A DNA stretch of 64,000 bases from Mycobacterium sp. Aquia_213. GTDB lineage: Bacteria; Actinomycetota; Actinomycetes; Mycobacteriales; Mycobacteriaceae. Below the pieces are notes generated by a model. It was not told the origin of the DNA, ran no database searches, and saw nothing but the letters and a program-made list of their open reading frames with translations. Positions within the stretch are counted from its first letter, which is position 1. Every line of letters begins with the position of its first letter. The position numbers and the translations under genes were made by a program. The stretch covers positions 3,782,001-3,846,000 of the forward strand of contig NZ_CP113116.1 in NCBI RefSeq assembly GCF_026625985.1. The letters are read 5' to 3'. Below, one piece after another: positions 1 through 6,973 of this stretch.

Positions 1-545
1 ACCGCGGCCGGATCTTCGTCGACGATAACTTTGCGACCAAGGTGCCCCACATCTACGCCGTCGGCGATGTCATCGGCTTCCCGGCATTGGCCGCCACCTC
101 GATGGAACAAGGCCGGCTGGCCGCCTACCACGCGTTCGGCGAAGCGTGCGAAGGCATTACCGACCTGCAGCCGATCGGCATCTACTCCATTCCCGAGGTC
201 TCCTACGTCGGCGCCACCGAGGTGGAACTGACCAAGGACGCGATCCCGTATGAGGTCGGGATGGCCCGCTACCGGGAGCTGGCCCGCGGCCAGATCGCCG
301 GCGACTCCTACGGCATGCTCAAACTGCTGGTGTCCACCGACGACCTCAAGCTGCTCGGGGTGCACATCTTCGGCACCAGCGCGACCGAGATGGTGCACAT
401 CGGACAGGCCGTGATGGGGTGCGGCGGCACCGTCGAGTATCTGGTCGACGCGGTGTTCAACTACCCGACCTTCTCCGAGGCCTACAAGGTGGCCGCGCTC
501 GACGTGATGAACAAGGTGCGCGCGCTCAACCAGTTCCGCCGCTGA
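1..545 (+). CDS. sthA: Soluble pyridine nucleotide transhydrogenase, C-terminal part
   Basis: The gene enters from the left edge; the reading frame is open from base 3 to the stop at 543-545, giving about 180 C-terminal residues of a protein usually near 470. The FAD-contact segment of pyridine nucleotide-disulphide oxidoreductases is visible (VPHIYAVGDVIG), followed by the dimerisation domain with the IPEVSYVG motif and a HIGQAVMGCGG segment. SthA transfers hydride between NADPH and NAD+ in the cytoplasm. The homologous lipoamide dehydrogenase and mycothiol reductase families share this domain, but SthA fits because the next genes match Rv2714-2717c, which follow sthA (Rv2713) in M. tuberculosis. 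It ends four bases before the convergent protease gene. Confidence 0.88.
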   Translation, partial: RGRIFVDDNFATKVPHIYAVGDVIGFPALAATSMEQGRLAAYHAFGEACEGITDLQPIGIYSIPEVSYVGATEVELTKDAIPYEVGMARYRELARGQIAGDSYGMLKLLVSTDDLKLLGVHIFGTSATEMVHIGQAVMGCGGTVEYLVDAVFNYPTFSEAYKVAALDVMNKVRALNQFRR

Positions 546-549
546 CGAT

Positions 550-1371
550 CTAGCAGGTGTCGTCCAGGTCGACCGGTATCGGATCGCCCGGACCGCCGGC
601 TTCGGCGCGGGCCAGTAGCGCAACGATGTGGTCGTCGAACGGCGCGGAGTAGGACACGTTCTCGGCGCATCCCCCGCGTTCGAGTCCGCCGATCAGCCCG
701 ACGACGGTGGTGCCGCTGACCCACGGTGCGCCGCTGGTGCCGCCGACCAGCCCCTGACAGACCAATGAGGGAAAGCCGCCGTCGGTGACCGCGGTGCTGC
801 CCTGACAGCCGATCGGCGAGCCGCCCACACCGGTCGGATAGCCCACCACTGTGACGTGGCTACTGGGCGGCGGGGCCATGCCCAGGGTCAGCGCCAAACC
901 GGCCCGCGACTCCACCGAACCACCGTGGTCGCTGTTGACCCGCGCGATCGCGTAGTCGGCGTGCGGATCTTTGCTCGCGACCCAGCGTGGATCCAGGTAG
1001 ACGTTGTCGGCCGTCCAGAGATCGGGTGGCACGCCGTCGCCGGACAATCCGGGCACGAAGGTGATCTGGGCAGCTCCGGCCAGGCAGTGCGCGGCGGTCA
1101 GCACCAGGTTGCCGGCCGCGGAATGCAGCACCGAGCCCGTGCACACGTGCTGGGCGCTGCCATCCAGGAAGATTGCCCCCACCCGCCGGTCCGGATCCAC
1201 CGGGCCCGCAACCGCGCCCGGTTCGGGCTGGCTGAGGCGCTGGACGGTCTTGCTCGTTTTCGGCGCCTGCGTACTGGTGGGCAGCGACATGTGCAGCACC
1301 GGTCGCCCGCACGACGCCAGTAACGTCGCCAGGCCGACCAGTGGGCATAGCAGCAACATCCGGACGCGCAT
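550..1371 (-). CDS. Secreted trypsin-like serine protease, putative lipoprotein
   Basis: A 273-residue protein with a basic start, a hydrophobic stretch and a lipobox ending LASC (Cys21), so it is probably exported and lipid-anchored. The chymotrypsin-fold catalytic triad is readable: His95 in LTAAHC, Asp139 in HADYAI and Ser213 in GGTSGAPW. A run of Cys residues (79, 96, 189, 205 and near the C-terminus) could form disulphides in the exported form. The substrate is unknown. It is convergent with sthA and divergent from the PAC2 gene. The signal peptide and triad are seen directly; lipidation is inferred from the lipobox. It occupies the position of M. tuberculosis Rv2712c or is an insertion; I cannot tell which. 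Confidence 0.8.
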   Translation of the reverse strand: MRVRMLLLCPLVGLATLLASCGRPVLHMSLPTSTQAPKTSKTVQRLSQPEPGAVAGPVDPDRRVGAIFLDGSAQHVCTGSVLHSAAGNLVLTAAHCLAGAAQITFVPGLSGDGVPPDLWTADNVYLDPRWVASKDPHADYAIARVNSDHGGSVESRAGLALTLGMAPPPSSHVTVVGYPTGVGGSPIGCQGSTAVTDGGFPSLVCQGLVGGTSGAPWVSGTTVVGLIGGLERGGCAENVSYSAPFDDHIVALLARAEAGGPGDPIPVDLDDTC

Positions 1372-1580
1372 CGCGTCCCATCATGCCCGACCAGGCCGGT
1401 GGAAGCTGAATTCGACGCCTCGCGCTGCGACACCTAGATTTGCTGGCAGATGCGGTACCGCCGGAAGTGTTCCATCCGGATTACGTTCGAGCGTCATCCC
1501 GTTTCAAGTACTGGTGCCTGTTGATTCGGGGGACACTGGTTAGGGCACCCTGGAGAAACCCCCGAGAGGAGGCAAACCCG

Positions 1581-2555
1581 ATGTCTAACGAGCACAGCGA
1601 CGACGATCTGTATTACCAGCCGGGCCAACCCGGTATGTACGAGCTGGAGTTCCCGGCTCCCCAGTTGGTGACATCGGACGGCCGCGGCCCGGTGCTGGTG
1701 CACGCTTTGGAGGGCTTCTCCGACGCCGGCCACGCGATACGGCTGGCCGCTACCCACCTGAAAGCCGCCCTGGACACCGAGCTGGTCGCGTCGTTCGCGA
1801 TCGACGAGCTGCTGGACTACCGCTCGCGCCGGCCGCTGATGACCTTCAAGACCGACCACTTCACCAGCTACGACGACCCGGAGCTGAGCCTGTACGCACT
1901 GCGCGACAGCGTCGGCACCCCGTTTCTGTTGCTGGCCGGGATGGAGCCGGATCTCAAGTGGGAGCGCTTCATCACCGCGGTGCGTCTGCTGGCCGAGCGG
2001 CTCGGCGTGCGGCAGACGATCGGCCTGGGCACCGTCCCGATGGCCGTTCCGCACACCCGGCCCATCACGCTGACCGCGCACTCGACCAACCGCGAATTGA
2101 TCACCGATTTCCAGCCGTGGATCTCGGAGATCCAGGTGCCCGGCAGCGCGTCGAACCTGCTGGAATACCGGATGGGTCAGCACGGACACGAGGTGGTCGG
2201 CTTCACCGTCCACGTCCCGCACTACCTGACGCAGACCGACTACCCCGCCGCCGCCCAGGCGCTGCTCGAGCAGGTCGCCAAGACCGGGTCGCTGGACCTA
2301 CCGCTGTCGGCGCTGACCGAGGCAGCAGCCGAGATCCGGGGCAAGATCGACGAACAGGTCGAGGCGAGCGCCGAGGTCGCTCAAGTGGTGGCTGCACTCG
2401 AGCGCCAGTACGATGCCTTCATCGACGCTCAGGAAAACAGGTCGTTACTAACACGCGACGAAGACCTTCCTAGCGGCGACGAGCTTGGTGCCGAGTTTGA
2501 GCGATTCCTCGCCCAGGAGGCGGAGAAGAAGCGCGACGACGACAACCCGGCGTAA
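1581..2555 (+). CDS. PAC2 family protein (Rv2714-like)
   Basis: A 324-residue cytoplasmic protein of the PAC2 (proteasome assembly chaperone-like, ATP-grasp-associated) family, the same length as M. tuberculosis Rv2714. The frame is open upstream, but the ATG at 1581 sits 6-8 bases after a strong GAGAGGAGG ribosome site and begins the acidic start MSNEHSDDD. Family features are the early LVHALEGFSDAG segment and the central GLGTVPMAVPHTRP block. The C-terminal 80 residues are charged and probably helical. No enzymatic activity is established for the mycobacterial member. The next gene starts 33 bases downstream, so the two are probably co-transcribed. Confidence 0.85.
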   Translation: MSNEHSDDDLYYQPGQPGMYELEFPAPQLVTSDGRGPVLVHALEGFSDAGHAIRLAATHLKAALDTELVASFAIDELLDYRSRRPLMTFKTDHFTSYDDPELSLYALRDSVGTPFLLLAGMEPDLKWERFITAVRLLAERLGVRQTIGLGTVPMAVPHTRPITLTAHSTNRELITDFQPWISEIQVPGSASNLLEYRMGQHGHEVVGFTVHVPHYLTQTDYPAAAQALLEQVAKTGSLDLPLSALTEAAAEIRGKIDEQVEASAEVAQVVAALERQYDAFIDAQENRSLLTRDEDLPSGDELGAEFERFLAQEAEKKRDDDNPA

Positions 2556-2588
2556 ACGCCCGAGGGGACGCGACAGCAAGGTGGCGAG

Positions 2589-3620
2589 ATGACTGAGCGG
2601 AAGCGCAAGAGCAATCTTCGTCCAGTGCGCGAAGTGACCACCCCCCGGCTCGAATACCGCACCATCCACGGGTACAAACGAGCGTTCCGAATCGCCGGCT
2701 CCGGGCCGGCGATTCTGTTGATTCACGGCATCGGCGACAACTCCACGACGTGGAATACCGTGCAGGCCAAGCTCGCTCAGCGGTACACGGTGATCGCCCC
2801 CGATCTGCTGGGACATGGGCAGTCCGACAAACCGCGCGCCGACTACTCGGTGGCCGGCTACGCCAACGGAATGCGCGATTTGCTGTCCGTGCTCGATATC
2901 GAGCGGGTGACCATCGTCGGTCACTCACTCGGCGGCGGCGTGGCGATGCAATTCGCTTACCAATTCCCCCATCTGGTCGAGCGGCTCATCCTGGTCGCCG
3001 CGGGCGGTGTCACCAAGGACGTCAACGTCGCGTTCCGGTTGGCCTCGCTGCCCATCGGGACGGAAGCGCTGGCGCTGCTGCGGCTGCCCCTGGTGCTGCC
3101 GGCGGTCCAGCTGGCGGGACGAATCGCGGGCCTGGCGATCGGATCCACCGGGTTGGGCCGCGATCTGCCGAATGTGTTGCGCATCCTGGATGACTTGCCG
3201 GAGCCGACGGCCTCGTCGGCGTTCAGCCGGACATTGCGGGCCGTGGTGGACTGGCGCGGACAGATCGTCACCTTCCTGGATCGATGTTATTTGACCGAGG
3301 CCATTCCGGTGCAGATCGTCTGGGGCACCAAGGATGTGGTGGTCCCGGTCCGCCATGCGTGGATGGCGCACGCCGCGATGCCGGGCTCCCGCCTGGAGAT
3401 CTTCGCCGGCTCCGGCCACTTTCCGTTCCACGAAGACCCGGCCCGCTTCATCGACGTCGTCCAGCGCTTCATCGACACCACCACACCCGCCGAATACGAC
3501 CAAGCCGCGCTTCGCGGGTTGCTGCGCACCGGCAGCGGCGAACGCACGGTCACGGGGTCGGCCGACACGCGCGTCGCGGTGCTCAACGCGATAGGTTCCG
3601 ACGAGCGCAGCGCGACTTAG
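2589..3620 (+). CDS. Alpha/beta-fold hydrolase (Rv2715-like)
   Basis: A 343-residue alpha/beta hydrolase. The oxyanion-side motif HGIGDNSTTW follows the first core strand, the nucleophile elbow is GHSLGGG (Ser about residue 116), and the expected acid and His fall in WGTKDVVVP and SGHFPFHEDP. This gives a complete catalytic triad. An inserted lid region lies between residues 145 and 220. A lipase/esterase or C-C bond hydrolase activity is likely, but the substrate cannot be read from sequence. The short GGTGGCGAG precedes the ATG at 2589. It lies between the PAC2 gene and the PhzF-like gene on the same strand, as in M. tuberculosis. Confidence 0.85.
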   Translation: MTERKRKSNLRPVREVTTPRLEYRTIHGYKRAFRIAGSGPAILLIHGIGDNSTTWNTVQAKLAQRYTVIAPDLLGHGQSDKPRADYSVAGYANGMRDLLSVLDIERVTIVGHSLGGGVAMQFAYQFPHLVERLILVAAGGVTKDVNVAFRLASLPIGTEALALLRLPLVLPAVQLAGRIAGLAIGSTGLGRDLPNVLRILDDLPEPTASSAFSRTLRAVVDWRGQIVTFLDRCYLTEAIPVQIVWGTKDVVVPVRHAWMAHAAMPGSRLEIFAGSGHFPFHEDPARFIDVVQRFIDTTTPAEYDQAALRGLLRTGSGERTVTGSADTRVAVLNAIGSDERSAT

Positions 3621-3654
3621 ATAATTGGTTTGACCCGGCCCGTACAGTCGGGCC

Positions 3655-4341
3655 ATGGGCATCGATGTGACGGTGTTGCGTGTCTTCACCGACCGAGACG
3701 GCAAATTCGGTAATCCCTTGGGCGTCGTCGACGCCAGTCAGGTCGCGCCTGCCGATCGCCAGCGGCTGGCCACCCAATTGGGTTACAGCGAAACGGTATT
3801 CATCGATCTTCCGGCCGCCGATTCGGCCACTGCCCATGCCGCGATCTACACCCCGCGCACCGAGCTTCCGTTCGCCGGGCACCCGACCGTCGGGGCGTCG
3901 TGGTGGCTGCGGTCAATCGGTAGGCCGATCAACACGCTTGCGGTGCCGGCCGGCATCGTGCAGGTGCACTACGAGGGTGATCTGGTGGGCGTCCGGGCCC
4001 GCTCGGAATGGGGCCCCGAATACGCCATGCACGAATTCGATTCCGTCGAACAGCTTCTCGCGGCCGACCCAGTCGATTTTCCCGACGACGCCGCGCACTA
4101 CTTGTGGACCTGGATCGACCAGTCCGCCGGCTCGTTGCGCTCCCGAACGTTCGTCGCGAATCTCGGTGTGCCCGAGGACGAAGCGACCGGCTCAGCCGCG
4201 CTACGGATTACCGACCATCTCAGCCGCGACCTGAGCATCACCCAGGGCAAGGGATCGAGGCTGGAAACCGTCTGGAGTCCCGAGGGCTGGGTTCGCGTCG
4301 CCGGCCGCGTAGTCAACGACGGTGTGACACAACTCGACTGA
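3655..4341 (+). CDS. PhzF family isomerase-like protein (Rv2716-like)
   Basis: A 228-residue protein of the PhzF/diaminopimelate-epimerase fold family. The N-terminal VLRVFTDRDGKFGNPLGVV segment, the SETVFI motif that carries the conserved Glu, and the ELPFAGHPTVGASWWL motif are all diagnostic. The C-terminal DEATGSAA segment is the second ligand-binding loop. It is shorter than typical PhzF proteins (about 280), matching the mycobacterial orthologue. Phenazine synthesis is not implied; the real substrate is unknown. It ends six bases before the convergent nitrobindin gene, with no room for a classical terminator. Confidence 0.82.
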   Translation: MGIDVTVLRVFTDRDGKFGNPLGVVDASQVAPADRQRLATQLGYSETVFIDLPAADSATAHAAIYTPRTELPFAGHPTVGASWWLRSIGRPINTLAVPAGIVQVHYEGDLVGVRARSEWGPEYAMHEFDSVEQLLAADPVDFPDDAAHYLWTWIDQSAGSLRSRTFVANLGVPEDEATGSAALRITDHLSRDLSITQGKGSRLETVWSPEGWVRVAGRVVNDGVTQLD

Positions 4342-4346
4342 GCGGC

Positions 4347-4832
4347 TCAGGCCTTTCGCTGCAACACCGCGGCGAGATGATGCTGCAGGGGTTGCCCGAC
4401 CGCACCCATCTGCACCGAGTACGAAAGTTGATCACCGTCGATCCGCAAGGTTCGGCCAAGCGCGGAAACCTCTTTGGCGGTCGGAGTCAATCCGACCGAT
4501 GTAGTGGCCAGCTCGATTTCGATGAGATCGCCGGTCACGGAAAAGGAGCCGACCTCGATTTCGGTGACACCGCTGGGATGAGCCAGCACCAGCTCGACAT
4601 GACCGGGCGCCGGCACACGAAGGTAGCCGGTCTCGGCATGCATCGGTTTGCCGTCGGCTGCCCCTTTGGTCTTTTGCGCGTAGGCCAGAAACGGTTTGCC
4701 CACATGGGAAAACACAATCTCTTCGAGATACTCGAAAGGCTGGATCGTCGGGTATTCGCCCGAACCACGGCCGGCCCAGGTGCCGAGCAGTGGCGCGAGG
4801 GCCGCGAGATCGGGATGCAAATCGCCGGGCAT
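4347..4832 (-). CDS. Nitrobindin-like heme-binding protein (Rv2717c-like)
   Basis: A 161-residue beta-barrel protein of the nitrobindin/THAP4 C-terminal family. The signature GTWAGRGSGEYPTI (GxWxGxG) lies near residues 17-30 and the proximal heme ligand is expected in the C-terminal QHHLAAVLQ. Nitrobindins bind ferric heme and react with NO or peroxynitrite; the M. tuberculosis orthologue has been crystallised as a lipocalin-like barrel. The ATG at 4832 lies five bases after the nrdR stop, so the two genes are very probably co-transcribed and perhaps translationally coupled. Confidence 0.85.
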   Translation of the reverse strand: MPGDLHPDLAALAPLLGTWAGRGSGEYPTIQPFEYLEEIVFSHVGKPFLAYAQKTKGAADGKPMHAETGYLRVPAPGHVELVLAHPSGVTEIEVGSFSVTGDLIEIELATTSVGLTPTAKEVSALGRTLRIDGDQLSYSVQMGAVGQPLQHHLAAVLQRKA

Positions 4833-4837
4833 GCGGG

Positions 4838-5302
4838 TCAGCTCGGTGTCGATACTTTGCGATGCTTGCGAAGCGCCGCGATCTCGCGTTCGAAATCGTC
4901 GGCCGACGAAAAGGACCGGTACACCGAGGCGAAGCGCAGGTACGCCACCTCGTCCAGGTCACGCAACGGCCCGAGGATCGCCAGGCCGACCTCGTGACTG
5001 GGGATCTCCGGGGAGCCGGCGGCACGCACGGTGTCTTCCACTTGCTGGGCCAGCAGATTCAGCGCATCCTCATCGACCTGACGGCCCTGGCACGCGCGGC
5101 GCACACCTTTGATGACCTTTTCCCGGCTGAACGGCTCGGTGACACCGCTGCGCTTGACGACGGCCAGAACCGCGGTTTCTACCGTGGTGAAGCGTCGCCC
5201 ACACTCCGGGCAGGACCGCCGGCGCCGAATGGCTTGGCCTTCATCGGTTTCCCGAGAGTCGATCACCCGCGAATCGGGATGGCGACAGAACGGGCAATGC
5301 AT
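4838..5302 (-). CDS. nrdR: Transcriptional repressor NrdR
   Basis: A 154-residue repressor of ribonucleotide reductase genes. The N-terminal zinc ribbon has Cys3/Cys6 (MHCPFC) and Cys31/Cys34 (CPEC) and is followed by the ATP-cone domain that senses dATP/ATP. The frame is open 33 codons further upstream, but the start is placed at the ATG of MHCPFC at 5302 because family members begin exactly there and the length then equals M. tuberculosis NrdR. It lies 5 bases upstream of the nitrobindin gene and downstream of the SOS-controlled Rv2719c-like gene. No NrdR box is evident in this window; its targets are elsewhere. Confidence 0.95.
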   Translation of the reverse strand: MHCPFCRHPDSRVIDSRETDEGQAIRRRRSCPECGRRFTTVETAVLAVVKRSGVTEPFSREKVIKGVRRACQGRQVDEDALNLLAQQVEDTVRAAGSPEIPSHEVGLAILGPLRDLDEVAYLRFASVYRSFSSADDFEREIAALRKHRKVSTPS

Positions 5303-5459
5303 GACCGCTCCTTCGCTGTGCCGGCATCTCGGAAGAACACTCCGAGCGTACCTGTGCGCTCCCCCGCCGGGCCAATGCAGCCACGACACGTCCGCTGCCA
5401 CCGACGGGAGAACCGAGGAGCCTTGGCGTAGAGCAGTTTTCGCACTACCGGCCGTGCGG

Positions 5460-5954
5460 TCAGCCGACCGGTGCGATCAGGGTCTGACCGGCGGCCAGTG
5501 CCGGCGAGCTCAGGTTGTTGAGTTCGCGGATACGGTCGGCGACCTGACGGGCCGGCGCTTCCGGCGCAACCCGGTGTGCCACGTCCTGCAGGGACTCGCC
5601 CGGCTCGACCTGCACGACGGACAGCCGGTCCGGCACGGGAGCCGCCGCAGCGCCGGCGTCGCCGTTGGCGATCTGACCGAGATTCGCGACCAGGCCCAGC
5701 CAGAGCGTGATGATTCCGGCCATCAGGGCCAGCCCCACCGTCGTCCCGAGCGTGACCGGACGGCGGCGATGCGGCGCGGCCGACATCGAGACGCCGGTAC
5801 CGCGGTAGCGCATCGGCGCCCCGGCCGGCCGGGACTGCACGGACCTGCGCGCCGGCAGCACGCGATCCTGGTCATAGCGAGGCCGTGCGACCGGCCCATC
5901 GCTCGGGCGCCGCACGTTGCTGGTCCGCGGTGAGACTGTGTGCATGAGCGTCAT
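5460..5954 (-). CDS. chiZ: LysM membrane protein, DNA-damage-inducible (Rv2719c/ChiZ-like)
   Basis: A 164-residue protein with a basic cytoplasmic N-terminus (1-66), one membrane helix (about 67-92) and an extracytoplasmic LysM domain (about 112-162). In M. tuberculosis the orthologue is a damage-inducible cell-wall hydrolase that delays division. The start is the ATG at 5954, preceded at 7 bases by GGAGGA; earlier in-frame ATGs lack this. The upstream region holds a PafBC-type promoter (6055-6077) and two tandem LexA-like sites (5980-6016), and lexA is divergent. The position beside lexA and the promoter elements support a role as an SOS checkpoint on division. Confidence 0.87.
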   Translation of the reverse strand: MTLMHTVSPRTSNVRRPSDGPVARPRYDQDRVLPARRSVQSRPAGAPMRYRGTGVSMSAAPHRRRPVTLGTTVGLALMAGIITLWLGLVANLGQIANGDAGAAAAPVPDRLSVVQVEPGESLQDVAHRVAPEAPARQVADRIRELNNLSSPALAAGQTLIAPVG

Positions 5955-5979
5955 GTGCGTTCCTCCGGTCAACTAATCC

Positions 5980-6016
5980 TCGCTCGTGTGTTCGACACTA
6001 TCGCTCGTGTGTTCGA
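5980..6016 (-). promoter_or_regulatory. Tandem LexA-like sites, 16-bp direct repeat with 21-bp period
   Basis: On the minus strand TCGAACACACGAGCGA occurs twice exactly, at 5980-5995 and 6001-6016. Each copy has a perfect mycobacterial LexA half-site (TCGAAC) and a 4-of-6 match in the second half (GAGCGA for GTTCGA), 10 of 12 in all. The 21-bp period puts both copies on the same DNA face. They lie between the predicted start of transcription and the ATG of the Rv2719c-like gene. The repeat is seen directly; LexA binding is inference. Confidence 0.55.
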
Positions 6017-6054
6017 AATCCGAACATTTGAGCGAAGCGTGTCGCACGAGCAAA

Positions 6055-6077
6055 ACGCTAGACCACGCCACCGACAA
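6055..6077 (-). promoter_or_regulatory. RecA-independent DNA-damage (PafBC-type) promoter of the Rv2719c-like gene
   Basis: On the minus strand TTGTCGGTG (6077-6069), eight bases, then TAGCGT (6060-6055) match the mycobacterial RecA-NDp/PafBC consensus TTGTCRGTG-N8-TANNNT without mismatch. It points toward the Rv2719c-like gene, giving a leader of roughly 90 nt that includes the tandem LexA-like sites. Confidence 0.75.
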
Positions 6078-6201
6078 CTTCTGTCCGATCGCTGTCAGTG
6101 CCATGCAGCACAAGTACCCGGTCTTTTCGAGAGTTACACCATTGTTATTCGAGGAGTTACGCGGATCACTCCCCCGGACCCGCCGAGCGGCGACACGCTA
6201 G

Positions 6202-6217
6202 TCGAACACATGTTTGA
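6202..6217. promoter_or_regulatory. LexA (SOS) box in front of lexA
   Basis: TCGAAC-ACAT-GTTTGA matches the mycobacterial SOS box TCGAAC-N4-GTTCGA at 11 of 12 positions. It lies 33 bases upstream of the lexA ATG, as expected for autoregulation, and could also act on the divergent Rv2719c-like gene. Confidence 0.9.
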
Positions 6218-6249
6218 TTCTTGGGTTCATGGGGGCTACATTCAGTGCC

Positions 6250-6954
6250 ATGAGCGACAGCAACGACACCTCAGCAACCCGCACCGGCGGCCGGTTGCAA
6301 TCCGTGGATTCATCGCTTACCCAGCGCCAACGCACCATCTTGAACGTCATCCGCGAGTCGGTGACCAGCCGTGGATATCCGCCGAGCATCAGGGAGATCG
6401 GCGATGCGGTCGGCCTGACGTCGACCTCCTCGGTGGCTCATCAGCTGCGCACCCTCGAGCGCAAGGGATACCTGCGCCGCGACCCGAACCGCCCCCGAGC
6501 CGTCGATGTGCGCGGCGCCGACGACGTGGCGGCGGCTGCGGCGCCGACCACCGAGGTCGCCGGGTCCGACGCGTTGCCGGAACCCACGTTCGTCCCCGTG
6601 CTCGGGCGTATCGCGGCCGGTGGACCGATCCTGGCCGAGGAAGCCGTCGAGGACGTCTTCCCACTTCCCCGCGAACTGGTCGGCGAGGGCACGCTGTTTC
6701 TGCTCAAAGTTGTCGGCGACTCGATGATCGAAGCCGCGATCTGCGACGGCGACTGGGTGGTGATTCGGCAGCAGAACGTCGCCGACAACGGCGACATCGT
6801 CGCCGCCATGATCGACGGCGAAGCGACCGTCAAGACGTTCAAGCGCGCGGGTGGTCAGGTGTGGCTGATGCCGCACAACCCGGCGTTCGATCCGATCCCC
6901 GGCAATGACGCGACCGTGCTCGGCAAGGTCGTGACGGTGATCCGCAAGGTATAG
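6250..6954 (+). CDS. lexA: SOS repressor LexA
   Basis: A 234-residue repressor and self-cleaving protease. The winged helix-turn-helix is at about 23-85 (SIREIGDAVGLTSTSSVAHQ). The cleavage site is Ala123-Gly124 in RIAAGGP, with catalytic Ser158 in VGDSM and Lys195 in ATVKTF. The frame extends to an ATG at 6214, but that overlaps the SOS box; the ATG at 6250 (MSDSNDTS) matches the start of M. tuberculosis LexA. Activated RecA, encoded 16 kb away in this window, triggers cleavage. It is divergent from the Rv2719c-like gene, and the SOS box between them gives autorepression. Confidence 0.97.
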   Translation: MSDSNDTSATRTGGRLQSVDSSLTQRQRTILNVIRESVTSRGYPPSIREIGDAVGLTSTSSVAHQLRTLERKGYLRRDPNRPRAVDVRGADDVAAAAAPTTEVAGSDALPEPTFVPVLGRIAAGGPILAEEAVEDVFPLPRELVGEGTLFLLKVVGDSMIEAAICDGDWVVIRQQNVADNGDIVAAMIDGEATVKTFKRAGGQVWLMPHNPAFDPIPGNDATVLGKVVTVIRKV

Positions 6955-6972
6955 CGCCGGGAAGTCCGGCGC
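6954..6972. terminator. Bidirectional hairpin between lexA and the LGFP gene
   Basis: GCGCCGG-GAAGT-CCGGCGC is a perfect 7-bp stem with a 5-base loop that fills the gap between two convergent stop codons. There is no T-tract, which is common for mycobacterial terminators. Confidence 0.6.
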
Positions 6973-6973
6973 G

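Noticed and set aside
6092..6115. Plus-strand CTGTCAGTG as a PafBC promoter for lexA
   Set aside because: The first base differs and no TANNNT follows at eight bases.
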